A DNA stretch of 64,000 nt from Pseudacidovorax sp. NFM-22 (GTDB taxonomy: Bacteria; Pseudomonadota; Gammaproteobacteria; Burkholderiales; Burkholderiaceae_C). The notes under the pieces were generated by a model that saw only the letters and a list, made by a program, of their open reading frames with translations, was not told where the DNA came from and searched no databases. Each line of letters starts with the position of its first letter. Positions within the stretch are counted from its first letter, which is position 1. Positions 56,493-64,000 of the stretch are shown here, one piece after another. The DNA is taken from NCBI RefSeq assembly GCF_021401245.1, contig NZ_JACBFY010000005.1, positions 496,001 to 560,000 of the forward strand, read 5' to 3'. The position numbers were made by a program, and so were the translations under genes.

Positions 56493-56924
56493 CTAGCCGC
56501 CGGTGTCGCCGCCCGGCTGCACCCAGCGGGGGCTGTTGATGGCAAGCGCATCCCGCAGCCCATCGCGCAGATACGCCAGCAGGGTTGGCGAATCGAGCGG
56601 CAGCCGGCCGGAGGCGATCTCCGCGCGCAGGGCGTCGTCCGGGGCCAGGGCATCCGCTTGCGCCTCTGCGGCCGAGCGCTCACCGAGCAGCGCGGCCAGC
56701 CCGGCCCGCGCCTGCGCGTCGGCCGCCGGGCCAAGGCGCAGCTCACGCGCCACCAGCCGCAGCACGTTGACGCACACCCGCAGCTGGAAGGCGTGATAGC
56801 CGTCCAGCGAGGGGCGCAGTTCCAGGTCGAGGTAGTCGGCCGCGGCATCGAGCAGCACCTCGGCGGGCGGCACCCGTGTGGACACGGGGCGGTCTTCGGC
56901 CTTGCCTGCGGAGGGGGCGCTCAC
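56493..56924 (-). CDS. DUF6285-type small protein (possible LvaB-like kinase partner)
   Basis: The 143-aa helical protein has the pattern PPAEVLLDAAADYLDLELRPSLDGYHAFQLRVCVNVLRLVARELRLG at the N-terminus and LLAYLRDGLRDALAINSPRW near the C-terminus, typical of DUF6285 proteins encoded beside APH-type acyl-CoA kinases. It starts at GTG 56924, which overlaps the kinase stop (GTGA), and is the last gene of its operon. A role as a small subunit required by the kinase, as LvaB is for LvaA, is inferred from position. Confidence 0.65.
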   Translation of the reverse strand: MSAPSAGKAEDRPVSTRVPPAEVLLDAAADYLDLELRPSLDGYHAFQLRVCVNVLRLVARELRLGPAADAQARAGLAALLGERSAAEAQADALAPDDALRAEIASGRLPLDSPTLLAYLRDGLRDALAINSPRWVQPGGDTGG

Positions 56925-57940
56925 GGCGCCATCTCCAGCGGCGCGACCAGGTTCAGAAAGTCCCACAGCGGCTCCTCCATGCGGCGGCCGATGGCGGCCA
57001 GTTCCAGGCTGGCGGGGCGGCCGTCGGGCCGCTTCTGGCTGCCGCGGCGGGCGCAGGCGATGGCCCACTTGAGATTGGCGAAGGCCTCCCAGAAGCGCAC
57101 CCGCTGCGGGTCGACGGGCTGCCCGGAAGCCGACTCATAGGCGGCATAGAGCGCCTCGCGCGCGCCGAAGCCGCCCACTTCGCCCGGGCCGCCGAATCGC
57201 CAGGTGCGCATGCACAGCACGCCCAGGTCCTGCATGGGATCGCCGATGCGGGCGATCTCCCAGTCCAGCACGCAGCACACACCGTCCGGCCCGACGACGA
57301 GGTTGCCGGTGCGGAAGTCGGCATGCACCAGCGCCGGCGCCACCGGCGGCGGCAGGTGGCGGCCGATCCAGGCCATGGCATGGTCGAGCGCGGCATGGCG
57401 CACGCCGCAGCCATCGAGCAGGGCGCGGTAGGCCGCCAGTTCCTGCGCCGGCGTGAAGGCCTGCAGGAAGGACAGCCCGCGGATGGGCGTGCGATGGATC
57501 GTGGCGAGGATCTCGCCGCACTGGCCCGCCATGCGGGTGCGGGCAGCTGCGAAGGCCTCGTCGCGCAGGATGCGCCGGCCCAGCGTCTCGCCGGCCACGC
57601 GCCGGGTGACGTAGCCCTCACCCAGGCCGTCCTCGGGCGCGAGCACCGCCTCCACCACGGGCGCGGGCGTGCCGGCGGCGCGGGCGGCCTGCATCAGCGC
57701 CGCCTCCTGCGGGCCGTTCAGCTTGGGCACCTGGCCGGCGGCGGCACCGAGTGGGGGCGTCTGCTGCAGGATCAGCGGCTGCGGCGGCGCGCCCGGCACG
57801 GCCCAGTCGAAGGACCAGGTGGCCTTGGTCCCGCCGGCCGTCAGCCGCTGCAGGCCACGCACCTCGCCGGTCGAACCGGAGCGGCGCGCCAGCACACGGC
57901 CCAGCGCGTCCGCGACTTCGTCGCTTGGCGACGCGGCCAT
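56921..57940 (-). CDS. LvaA/ACAD10-type acyl-CoA kinase (APH-fold phosphotransferase)
   Basis: The 339-aa APH-fold protein has GGTKATWSFDW (~residue 36), the catalytic loop ALVHADFRTGNLVVG (~215) and the metal loop VLDWEIARIGDPMQDLGVLC. The C-terminus LWDFLNLV is usual for the ACAD10-associated group. The start at 57940 overlaps the ligase stop as TGATG. Gene order (acyl-CoA dehydrogenases, ligase, kinase, DUF6285 protein) resembles levulinate-type lva operons, implying phosphorylation of a 4-hydroxyacyl-CoA made or activated in this operon. Confidence 0.78.
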   Translation of the reverse strand: MAASPSDEVADALGRVLARRSGSTGEVRGLQRLTAGGTKATWSFDWAVPGAPPQPLILQQTPPLGAAAGQVPKLNGPQEAALMQAARAAGTPAPVVEAVLAPEDGLGEGYVTRRVAGETLGRRILRDEAFAAARTRMAGQCGEILATIHRTPIRGLSFLQAFTPAQELAAYRALLDGCGVRHAALDHAMAWIGRHLPPPVAPALVHADFRTGNLVVGPDGVCCVLDWEIARIGDPMQDLGVLCMRTWRFGGPGEVGGFGAREALYAAYESASGQPVDPQRVRFWEAFANLKWAIACARRGSQKRPDGRPASLELAAIGRRMEEPLWDFLNLVAPLEMAP

Positions 57941-59469
57941 CAGATCTGCCGGCCGGTGTTCTGCCAGAAGGGATCGCGCAGCCGGCGCTTGAAGATCTTG
58001 CCGCTGTCCTCGCGCGGCAGGCTGGCATGGAAGTCGATGCGCCGCGGCACCTTGTAGCGGGCCAGGCGGGCTTCCAGGTAGTGGCGGATGTCCGCCTCCG
58101 TGAGCTGCGCGCCGGGCTCGCGCTCCACGGCCGCAGCCAGCGACTCGCCGAAGTCCTCGTCCGGAATGCCGAAGACGGCGCAGTCGCGCACGCCCGGGCA
58201 CTGGGCCAGCACCATCTCGATCTCCGCGGGATACACGTTGGTGCCACCGAAGATCACCATGTCCGAGCGGCGGTCGCACAGGTACAGCCGGCCGTCCTTG
58301 AGGTAGCCGACGTCGCCCACGCTGATCAGGCCGTCGCGCTCGACGCTGCTGCGCTTGGCGTCGTTGTTGAGGTAGGTGAAGTCGGGATAGGCGGACACGC
58401 GCATGTAGATCTCGCCGATCTCGCCCTCGGGCACCGGGCGGCCGTCCTCGCCGTAGAAGGCCACGCGCGTGCCCGGCGTGGGGGTGCCGACCGAGCCGGG
58501 GTGCGCCAGCCAGTCCTGCGGCGTGGACAGCGTGGCCGTGCCCACCTCAGTGCCGCCGTAGGTCTCGTAGACCACCGGCCCCCACCAGTCCATCAGGGCC
58601 TGCTTGACCTCACGCGGGCACGGCGCGCCGGTGTGGGTGACCCACTGCAGCGAGCCCACGTCGTAGCGCGCGCGCACCTCGGCCGGCAGCTTGAGCAGGC
58701 GCACGAACATGGTGGGCACCATCACCGCATGGGTGATGCGGTGCCGGGCGATCAGCGCCAGGGTTTCCTCGGCGTCGAACTTGGACTGCACCACCAGCAG
58801 CTCGGCCGCACCGAAGGCCTGGCGGCCATAGGCATTGGGCGAGGCGTGGTACAGCGGGCCGGTGATCAGCGCCCGCACGCCGGGCACGAGGCCGTACACG
58901 CGCTCGATGATCTCCCGGTAGGCCTGCGCCTGCTCGGGCGTGGAGGGATGGCGCCGCACGCCCTTGGGATGCCCGGTGGTGCCCGAGGTGTAGATCATGG
59001 TCGCGCGGCTCGGCCGCGGCGCCGCGTCCCAGGGCGCGAAGCGTTCGCACCATTGCGGCCAGAGCACGTCGTCGGGCGCGGGTCGGGCCTGCGCGGCGTC
59101 GATGCCGTAGCGCGCCAGCACCTGCGGCGGCGTGGGCACCACGCGCACGACGAGCCCGGCCGGCAGCCGGCCGCGCAGCGGCGCCAGCAGGTCCGCATGG
59201 GCCACCAGCACCTTGGGGCGGGCGTCCTCCAGCACGTAGAGCAGTTCCTCCGCCTTGCCGTGCCAGTTCAGCGGAACCGCGTAGGCACCGATGGCGGCCG
59301 CCGCCTGCTGCACCTCGAAGAAGGCGAAGTCGTTGCGCAGCAGCAGCGCCACGCAGTCGCCCTCGGCAACGCCCAGCTCGGCCATACCGGTGGCTGCGCG
59401 CCGGGCCTGCAATTGCACCTGCGACCGGGGCACGCCCTGGTCATCCAGATAGATCATGGCTTCGTTCAT
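57940..59469 (-). CDS. Acyl-CoA synthetase (AMP-forming)
   Basis: The 509-aa ANL-family ligase has the P-loop MIYTSGTTGHPKGV (~residue 160), VYETYGGTEVG (A5 motif), SVGDVGYLKDGRLYLCDRRSDMVIFGG hinge, and the C-terminal PREDSGKIFKRRLRDPFW with the catalytic Lys. It activates a carboxylate with ATP and CoA. The substrate is unknown but probably medium-sized or cyclic. A second ATG four codons inside (MIYLDD) could be used. It is third in an operon behind two acyl-CoA dehydrogenases and 61 bases from the nearer one. Confidence 0.87.
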   Translation of the reverse strand: MNEAMIYLDDQGVPRSQVQLQARRAATGMAELGVAEGDCVALLLRNDFAFFEVQQAAAAIGAYAVPLNWHGKAEELLYVLEDARPKVLVAHADLLAPLRGRLPAGLVVRVVPTPPQVLARYGIDAAQARPAPDDVLWPQWCERFAPWDAAPRPSRATMIYTSGTTGHPKGVRRHPSTPEQAQAYREIIERVYGLVPGVRALITGPLYHASPNAYGRQAFGAAELLVVQSKFDAEETLALIARHRITHAVMVPTMFVRLLKLPAEVRARYDVGSLQWVTHTGAPCPREVKQALMDWWGPVVYETYGGTEVGTATLSTPQDWLAHPGSVGTPTPGTRVAFYGEDGRPVPEGEIGEIYMRVSAYPDFTYLNNDAKRSSVERDGLISVGDVGYLKDGRLYLCDRRSDMVIFGGTNVYPAEIEMVLAQCPGVRDCAVFGIPDEDFGESLAAAVEREPGAQLTEADIRHYLEARLARYKVPRRIDFHASLPREDSGKIFKRRLRDPFWQNTGRQI

Positions 59470-59530
59470 GGCCGTCTTGCTCTGCTCGTTGTCTCTGATG
59501 TTTCTATCGGGGGCTGGTCATCGGCGCCCG

Positions 59531-60667
59531 TCACGCCGCCAGCGCGGTCGCCAGCCGCGCCGTATGGGCACCGCTGTCGCCGAACAGCTGGTCCATCACG
59601 TGGATGCGGCGCAGGCAGTGGCCGACGGCGTATTCCTCGGTCATGCCGATACCCCCGTGCAGCTGGATGGCGCCATGCGCCACCTCGCGTGCATGGCGGC
59701 CGACGCACAGCTTGGCACGGTGCAGGTCGAGGCTCGACTCGTCGCCCTCGGGCAGATCGACCGCGACCGCGGCGGCCATGGCCATGCTGCGGGCCATCTC
59801 CAGGTCCACGCGCATCTCGGCCACCCGATGACGCAGCGCCTGGTTCTCGCCGATGGCGCGGCCGAACTGCTTGCGGGTGTGAAGGTAGTCGACCGCGAGC
59901 CGGTTGGCGGTCTCCGCCGCGCCCAGCATGTCGGCGCAGGCGAGCGCGATGCCCATGGCGACCGCACCGTCGATGGCACGGCCGCCCGCATCGCCGTCGG
60001 CGGGTTCGGCCAGGGGACGGGCCGGCACGGCCACCAGCCTCAGTTCGGCGGCCGGCGTGTCGTCCACCAGCCGGTAGGTGCGCCATTGCAGCCCGGGGGC
60101 GCCGGCATCGACGAGGAAGAGCGCACGGCCAGCCGGGCTGTCCGCGCTGCCGTCGATGCGGGCACTGACGATGACGTGGCCGGCCGAGCCCGCACCGAGC
60201 ACATGGGCCTTGGCGCCATCAAGCACCCACGCTCCGCCGCGGCGCGTGGCGCGGGTCTCGATCCAGCAGGGCGCGTGCCGGCCGGCGATTTCGTCATGGG
60301 CCCAGGCCATGCGCGCGCTGCCGTCGGCCAGGGCGGGCAGCCGCTCGGCGCACAGTGCCTCGTCGGCGCCCAGTCGCAGCACCGTCGCAGCCAACACCTG
60401 GGGCAGCAGCGGCTCCAGGCACAGGGCCCCACCCAGGGCCTGCATCACCGGCAGCAGGGCGCGGGCGCCGCCGTCGAAGCCGCCGTGCGCCGACGGCACC
60501 GCCAGCGCGGTGACGCCCAGCTCGGCCAGGTGCTGCCAGGTCTGCGGGTCCTGCCCGCCCTCGCTGGCAGCATGGGCGCGGCGCTGCTCGAAGCCGTAGC
60601 GCTCGGCCATCAGGCGCGTCAGGCTGTCCTGCAGCGCGCGTTGTTCATCGTCGAGTTCGAAATTCAT
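59531..60667 (-). CDS. Acyl-CoA dehydrogenase, non-catalytic-type subunit
   Basis: The 378-aa acyl-CoA dehydrogenase fold has ELGVTALAVPSAHGG and QLHGGIGMTEEYAVGHCLRRI. The C-terminus (DQLFGDSGAHTARLA) has no E-G-T or G-G-T-x-E motif, and the FAD loop reads MAWAHDEI rather than T-E-P-x-G-S. This is the pattern of the partner subunit in alpha2beta2 acyl-CoA dehydrogenases of sterol side-chain degradation. It lies 13 bases after the gene for a full-motif enzyme, so a heterotetramer is likely. Confidence 0.78.
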   Translation of the reverse strand: MNFELDDEQRALQDSLTRLMAERYGFEQRRAHAASEGGQDPQTWQHLAELGVTALAVPSAHGGFDGGARALLPVMQALGGALCLEPLLPQVLAATVLRLGADEALCAERLPALADGSARMAWAHDEIAGRHAPCWIETRATRRGGAWVLDGAKAHVLGAGSAGHVIVSARIDGSADSPAGRALFLVDAGAPGLQWRTYRLVDDTPAAELRLVAVPARPLAEPADGDAGGRAIDGAVAMGIALACADMLGAAETANRLAVDYLHTRKQFGRAIGENQALRHRVAEMRVDLEMARSMAMAAAVAVDLPEGDESSLDLHRAKLCVGRHAREVAHGAIQLHGGIGMTEEYAVGHCLRRIHVMDQLFGDSGAHTARLATALAA

Positions 60668-60680
60668 CGGGTTCCCTGCC

Positions 60681-61844
60681 TCATCCCAGGATGGCCTTGG
60701 CCAGAATGTCCTTCTGCACTTCGCTGGTGCCGCCGTAGATGCTGGCGGCGCGCGAGTAGAAGTAGCGTGGCACCAGCGGGCCGTGCACGAGTTCCTCGTC
60801 GCCCTCGCGCTGCTCCAGGCCGGCCGGACCGGCGAGCCGCGCCAGCAGCGCATTCACCGCCTGCTGCAGCGCCACGCCCTTGAGCTTGAGCACCGACGCG
60901 AAGGCCGGCAGCGCCTGCTGCTCGGCGGGGGTGAGCAGGAAGCGGTAGTTGGTCAGCTCGAGTGCGCGGATCTCCGCATCGAGTGCCGCCATCTCGGCGC
61001 GCAGCCCGGCATCGTCGATCAGCCGCCCGCCTTGGGGCAGCGCCGGGGCCGCCATGTGGCGTGCAAGGTCCAGCCGCTCGCGGCACAGCCCGACGTTGGC
61101 GATGCCGGTGCGCTCGTTGCCGAGCAGGAACTTGGCGCAGTCCCAGCCCTTGTTCTCCTCGCCCACCAGGTTGGCCACGGGCACCTGCACGTCGTCGAAG
61201 AACACCTCGTTGAGGTGGTGGCCACCGTCGATGGAGCGGATGGGGCGGATGGTGATGCCGGGCGACTTCAGGTCGATCAGCAGGAAGGAGATGCCGGCCT
61301 GCTTGCGGGCTTCGGGGTCGGTGCGCACCAGCGCGAACACCCAGTCGGCGAGGTGGGCGGTGGTGGTCCAGATCTTCTGCCCGTTGACCACATAGTGGTC
61401 GCCCCGGCGCTCGGCGCGGGTGCGCAGCGAGGCCAGGTCCGAGCCGGCACCCGGTTCCGAGAAGCCCTGGCAGAACCACAGGTCGAGGTTGGCGAGCCGC
61501 GGCAGAAAGTGGTCGCACTGCGCCGGCGTGCCGAACTTCATCAGCACCGGGCCCAGCATGGTGAGGTTGAACACCTGCGGCAGCGGTGCAGGCGCGCGGT
61601 AGAGCTCGTCCATGAGGATCAGACGCTCCATCTGCCCCAGCTCGGCGCCACCATAGCGCGCCGGCCAGTGCGGCGCGGCCCAACCGCGCTCATTGAGGAT
61701 GCGCTGCCAGGTCACGGTGTCCTGCTTGCGCGCCGGATGGCCGGCGCGCAGACGCGAGCGGATGTCCGCCGGCAGACGCTCGTCGATGAAGGCCCGTACC
61801 TCGGCACGGAAGGCGCGCTGCGCCGGTGTGAACTCCAGATCCAT
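60681..61844 (-). CDS. Acyl-CoA dehydrogenase, catalytic-type subunit
   Basis: This is a 387-aa enzyme. FCQGFSEPGAGSDLASLRT (~residues 125-143) binds FAD, GQKIWTTTAHLADW is the second flavin strand, and the C-terminus IYGGTSEVQKDILAKAILG is canonical for the FadE28/FadE26-like group. ATG 61844 has a GAGAGG ribosome-binding site; an upstream ATG lies in the operator. It heads the five-gene operon 61844-56493 and should work with the adjacent partner subunit. Operator site 10 lies 50 bases upstream. Confidence 0.85.
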   Translation of the reverse strand: MDLEFTPAQRAFRAEVRAFIDERLPADIRSRLRAGHPARKQDTVTWQRILNERGWAAPHWPARYGGAELGQMERLILMDELYRAPAPLPQVFNLTMLGPVLMKFGTPAQCDHFLPRLANLDLWFCQGFSEPGAGSDLASLRTRAERRGDHYVVNGQKIWTTTAHLADWVFALVRTDPEARKQAGISFLLIDLKSPGITIRPIRSIDGGHHLNEVFFDDVQVPVANLVGEENKGWDCAKFLLGNERTGIANVGLCRERLDLARHMAAPALPQGGRLIDDAGLRAEMAALDAEIRALELTNYRFLLTPAEQQALPAFASVLKLKGVALQQAVNALLARLAGPAGLEQREGDEELVHGPLVPRYFYSRAASIYGGTSEVQKDILAKAILG

Positions 61845-61893
61845 CCAGTCCTCTCGATGGGGCCGGCCCGGAAAGGCGGCCCGCAGAAAATTA

Positions 61894-61904
61894 TGGTTCA
61901 ACCA
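61894..61904. promoter_or_regulatory. GntR-type operator, site 10
   Basis: TGGTTCAACCA, an exact core. Flanks TTA...ATGATTGA resemble sites 3, 8 and 11. It precedes the acyl-CoA dehydrogenase operon. Confidence 0.72.
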
Positions 61905-61988
61905 ATGATTGATGGCAATGGCGGCGGACCCGGGTGCCGCGGCGCCCTCCGCCCCTGAATGGGGTCGAACGCCGGGCCCCGGCCGGCT

Positions 61989-63533
61989 TCAGACGATGCG
62001 GCTGCTGCGGCCGCTCCAGTAACGCTCGCGCAGGAGCCGCTTGTAGAGCTTGCCGTTGTCCTGGCGTGGCATCTGGGCCTCGAAGTCGATGCTGCGCGGA
62101 CACTTGAGCGCGGCCAGGCGCGAGCGGCAGAAGGCCAGCAGTTCCGCTTCCAGCGCGGGGCCGGCTTGGTCCATGTCCACCGGCTGGACCACGGCCTTCA
62201 CTTCTTCGCCGAATTCGGCGTTGGGCACGCCGAACACGGCCACGTCCATGACCTTCGGATGCAGCGTGAGCACCCCCTCGGCCTCCTGCGGATAGATGTT
62301 CACCCCGCCCGAGATGATCATGTAGGCCTTGCGGTCCGTGAGGTAGAGATAGCCTTCCTCGTCAAGGTAGCCCACGTCGCCCAGGGTGGACCAGCCCTGC
62401 GCGTTGAACACGCCCTCGGTCTTGCCGGGGTCGTTGTGGTAGGTGAAGCGACGGCTTCCCTCGAAGTAGATGGTTCCGGGCTCGCCGGGCGGCAGCACCC
62501 GGCCCTCGTCGTCCACGATGCGGATGGTGTTGAGCAGCGACCTGCCGACCGAGCCGCGGTGCGACAGCCATTCCTCGGAGGTGATGAAGGTGCAGCCCGA
62601 GCCTTCCGAGCCGCTGTACTGCTCGACGATGCACGGCCCCCACCAGTCGATCATCTGCTGCTTGACGTCCACCGGGCAGGGTGCCGCGGCATGCAGGGCG
62701 CAGCGCAGCGAGGACACGTCATAGGACGCGCGCACCTCGGTGGGCAGCTTGAGCATGCGTACGAACATCGTCGGCACCACCTGCGTGTGCGTCACGCCGA
62801 AGCGCTGGACGGCGGCAAGGAACCCCTCGGGGTCGAACTTCTCCATCACCACCACGGTGCCGCCCATGCGCTGCACCGTCGTACTGAAGCCCAGCGGCGC
62901 CGCATGGTAGAGCGGTGCCGGCGAGAGATAGATCGTGTCCTCGTCGAAGCCCAGGGTGCGCGCGAAGGTCGCCATGATGGGCACCATGGCCTCGACCGGG
63001 TTGTTGGCGAAGGGCACCTTGATGCCCTTGGGCTGACCCGTCGTGCCCGAGGAATACAGCATGTTGTGGCCCCCCACCTCGTCGGCAATGGGCGTGTCGG
63101 GGCGAGTGCCCGCGGCTTCTTCCCACCGCGCGAAGGCGCCGAAGGATGCGTCCACCGCCAGGCAGTGCGCCACGGCGGGGCAGAGGTCCGGCAGTTGCAG
63201 TGCCACCGTCTGCATGGCCGCCGAGGACACCAGCGCCGCGGCGCCGCAGTCGTTGACGATGTACGCCGCCTCGGCGGCGCTCAGGTGCGTGCTGATGGGT
63301 GTGAAGTACAGCCCCGCACTCATCGCGGCCCAATAGACCTCGTAGAAGCGGAGGTTGTTCTCCATCAGCACGGCGATGTGGTCCCCCGGGCGCAGCCCGA
63401 GGGCACGCAGGAGGTGCGCGCCCTGATTGGCGCGCGCTGTCAACGCGGCGTAGCTGAGGACAGCACCGGTGCCAGCCATGATGACGGCCGCCTTGTCGGG
63501 GTGGCGGAGGGCGGCGAGGCGGGGATGGGTCAT
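61989..63533 (-). CDS. Acyl-CoA synthetase (AMP-forming)
   Basis: The 514-aa ANL ligase has MLYSSGTTGQPKGIKVP (~residue 165), IVEQYSGSEGSG, the hinge STLGDVGYLDEEGYLYLTDRKAYMIISGG, and the C-terminal PRQDNGKLYKRLLRERYW with the catalytic Lys. It is close in layout to the ligase at 57940 but not identical; FEVYWAAMSAGLYFTPISTHLS-type N-terminal blocks are usual for FadD17/FadD3-like enzymes. It is monocistronic behind operator site 11. ATG 63533 was chosen, since upstream ATGs would run through the operator and terminator. Confidence 0.87.
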   Translation of the reverse strand: MTHPRLAALRHPDKAAVIMAGTGAVLSYAALTARANQGAHLLRALGLRPGDHIAVLMENNLRFYEVYWAAMSAGLYFTPISTHLSAAEAAYIVNDCGAAALVSSAAMQTVALQLPDLCPAVAHCLAVDASFGAFARWEEAAGTRPDTPIADEVGGHNMLYSSGTTGQPKGIKVPFANNPVEAMVPIMATFARTLGFDEDTIYLSPAPLYHAAPLGFSTTVQRMGGTVVVMEKFDPEGFLAAVQRFGVTHTQVVPTMFVRMLKLPTEVRASYDVSSLRCALHAAAPCPVDVKQQMIDWWGPCIVEQYSGSEGSGCTFITSEEWLSHRGSVGRSLLNTIRIVDDEGRVLPPGEPGTIYFEGSRRFTYHNDPGKTEGVFNAQGWSTLGDVGYLDEEGYLYLTDRKAYMIISGGVNIYPQEAEGVLTLHPKVMDVAVFGVPNAEFGEEVKAVVQPVDMDQAGPALEAELLAFCRSRLAALKCPRSIDFEAQMPRQDNGKLYKRLLRERYWSGRSSRIV

Positions 63534-63546
63534 GCGCCGTTTCTTA

Positions 63547-63571
63547 TGGTTCAACCAATCGAATACTAGCA
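63547..63571 (-). promoter_or_regulatory. GntR-type operator site 11 with adjacent extended -10
   Basis: TGGTTCAACCA occupies 63547-63557. On the minus strand an extended -10, TGCTAGTAT (63571-63563), lies five bases upstream of it, so bound protein would cover the start site of the ligase gene. Confidence 0.72.
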
Positions 63572-63630
63572 CGTCCACGCACGTCGAGGCTGTCAGGGGA
63601 AGTCCCAGGCGAAGCCGCGCAGCGGCCATG

Positions 63631-63652
63631 AAAAAGGGGGCTTGCGCCCCCT
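63631..63652 (-). terminator. Intrinsic terminator of the last acyl-CoA dehydrogenase gene
   Basis: Read on the minus strand, GGGGGC and GCCCCC form a six-pair stem with a four-base loop followed by TTTTT. It lies 22 bases past the stop of the partial gene at 63674. Confidence 0.75.
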
Positions 63653-63673
63653 GATGGAGTCGGGCCGACCCGT

Positions 63674-64000
63674 TCAGCCCAGGTCCATCTGCTTGGCGAG
63701 GATGTTGCGCTGGATCTCGTTGGTGCCGCCGCCGATGGGGCCCACGCGCGAGTCGCGGAAGAACATCTGCATGTCGTACTCCATCGAATAGCCCGCGCCG
63801 CCCATGATCTGCATGCCGATATCGGCGCACTTGAAGTTGTTGTCGGTGGCGACGATCTTGGCGATGGAGGCCTCGGTCACCGCCGGGGTGCCCGAGTCCA
63901 GCACGTCGGCCGCGCGGTAGACCATCTGGCGGGCCGTCTCCGACAGGATCAGCATGTCCGCCAGCTTGTGCTGGATCACCTGGAACTGAGAGATCGGCTG
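63674..64000 (-). CDS. Acyl-CoA dehydrogenase, C-terminal part (runs off the window)
   Basis: The frame is open to the right end of the window, so only about 108 C-terminal residues are seen. QPISQFQVIQHKLADML matches the conserved helix before the C-terminal domain. MQIMGGAGYSMEYDMQMFFRD and VGPIGGGTNEIQRNILAKQMDLG are the standard FAD/active-site ending. It is a fifth acyl-CoA dehydrogenase of the island, with its own terminator. Its promoter and any operator lie beyond base 64000. Confidence 0.88.
   Translation of the reverse strand, partial: QPISQFQVIQHKLADMLILSETARQMVYRAADVLDSGTPAVTEASIAKIVATDNNFKCADIGMQIMGGAGYSMEYDMQMFFRDSRVGPIGGGTNEIQRNILAKQMDLG

Overview
The window looks like a chromosomal catabolic region of a high-GC betaproteobacterium of the order Burkholderiales (Alcaligenaceae or Comamonadaceae type). 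The reasons are four orphan Bug/TctC-type periplasmic receptors, a fused LivM-LivG transporter protein, very GC-rich codon use, and a dense packing of IclR, LacI, LysR and GntR-controlled catabolic operons. Genes often overlap by ATGA, GTGA or TGATG. No RNA gene, insertion sequence, prophage or CRISPR was seen, and no gene-free gap exceeds 300 bases.

Layout. (1) 1-9.4 kb, plus strand: a promoter with a perfect palindrome drives an mhp-like aromatic operon (NTF2-like protein, cupin, FAD hydroxylase MhpA, extradiol dioxygenase MhpB, FAH-family hydrolase) followed by a complete branched-chain-amino-acid-type ABC transporter. (2) 9.4-17 kb, minus strand: Bug receptor, metal-dependent amidohydrolase, flavin reductase, HpaI-type aldolase, bicupin protein, ketopantoate-reductase-like enzyme and two-subunit tartrate dehydratase/fumarase form one operon behind an IclR regulator. 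(3) 17-26 kb: a LacI regulator, an NMT1-like binding protein, two paralogous amidohydrolases and an M24/creatinase-like protein face a taurine/nitrate-type ABC transporter. The divergent control region carries two identical 14-bp palindromes, each just downstream of a promoter. (4) 26-29.6 kb: an NTF2-like gene and a divergent LysR, an SbmA/YddA-type ABC exporter and a small DUF3606 protein. (5) 29.7-64 kb: an acyl-CoA island containing an LCAD-like dehydrogenase, alpha-methylacyl-CoA racemase, crotonases, FadB- and thiolase-type enzymes, MaoC hydratases, a nitronate-monooxygenase-like reductase, a Cys-less thiolase with its DUF35 partner, a ketosteroid-dehydrogenase-like flavoprotein, two acyl-CoA ligases, five acyl-CoA dehydrogenases (one cut by the window end) and two LvaA-like kinases.

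The strongest unexpected pattern is in region 5. Almost every promoter there carries a copy of one palindrome with core TGGTTBAACCA (11 sites, 29741-63557). A tandem pair of FadR/FCD-type GntR paralogues sits in the middle, with a degenerate copy at their own start. This predicts one locally acting regulator for about ten transcription units. The enzymes fit CoA-dependent degradation of a methyl-branched and/or alicyclic acid, such as a terpenoid or steroid-derived acid: activation, stereo-inversion at C2, dehydrogenation, hydration, retro-aldol or thiolytic cleavage, and removal of a gamma-hydroxyl by phosphorylation. The substrate itself cannot be read from sequence.

The second candidate for an undescribed system is region 3. 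One amidohydrolase keeps its metal ligands but lacks the usual catalytic Glu. Its neighbouring paralogue has lost essentially all metal ligands, and the adjacent M24-fold protein has lost most of its own. All three are co-regulated with a dedicated importer. Assignments rest on reading motifs by eye; no database search was run.
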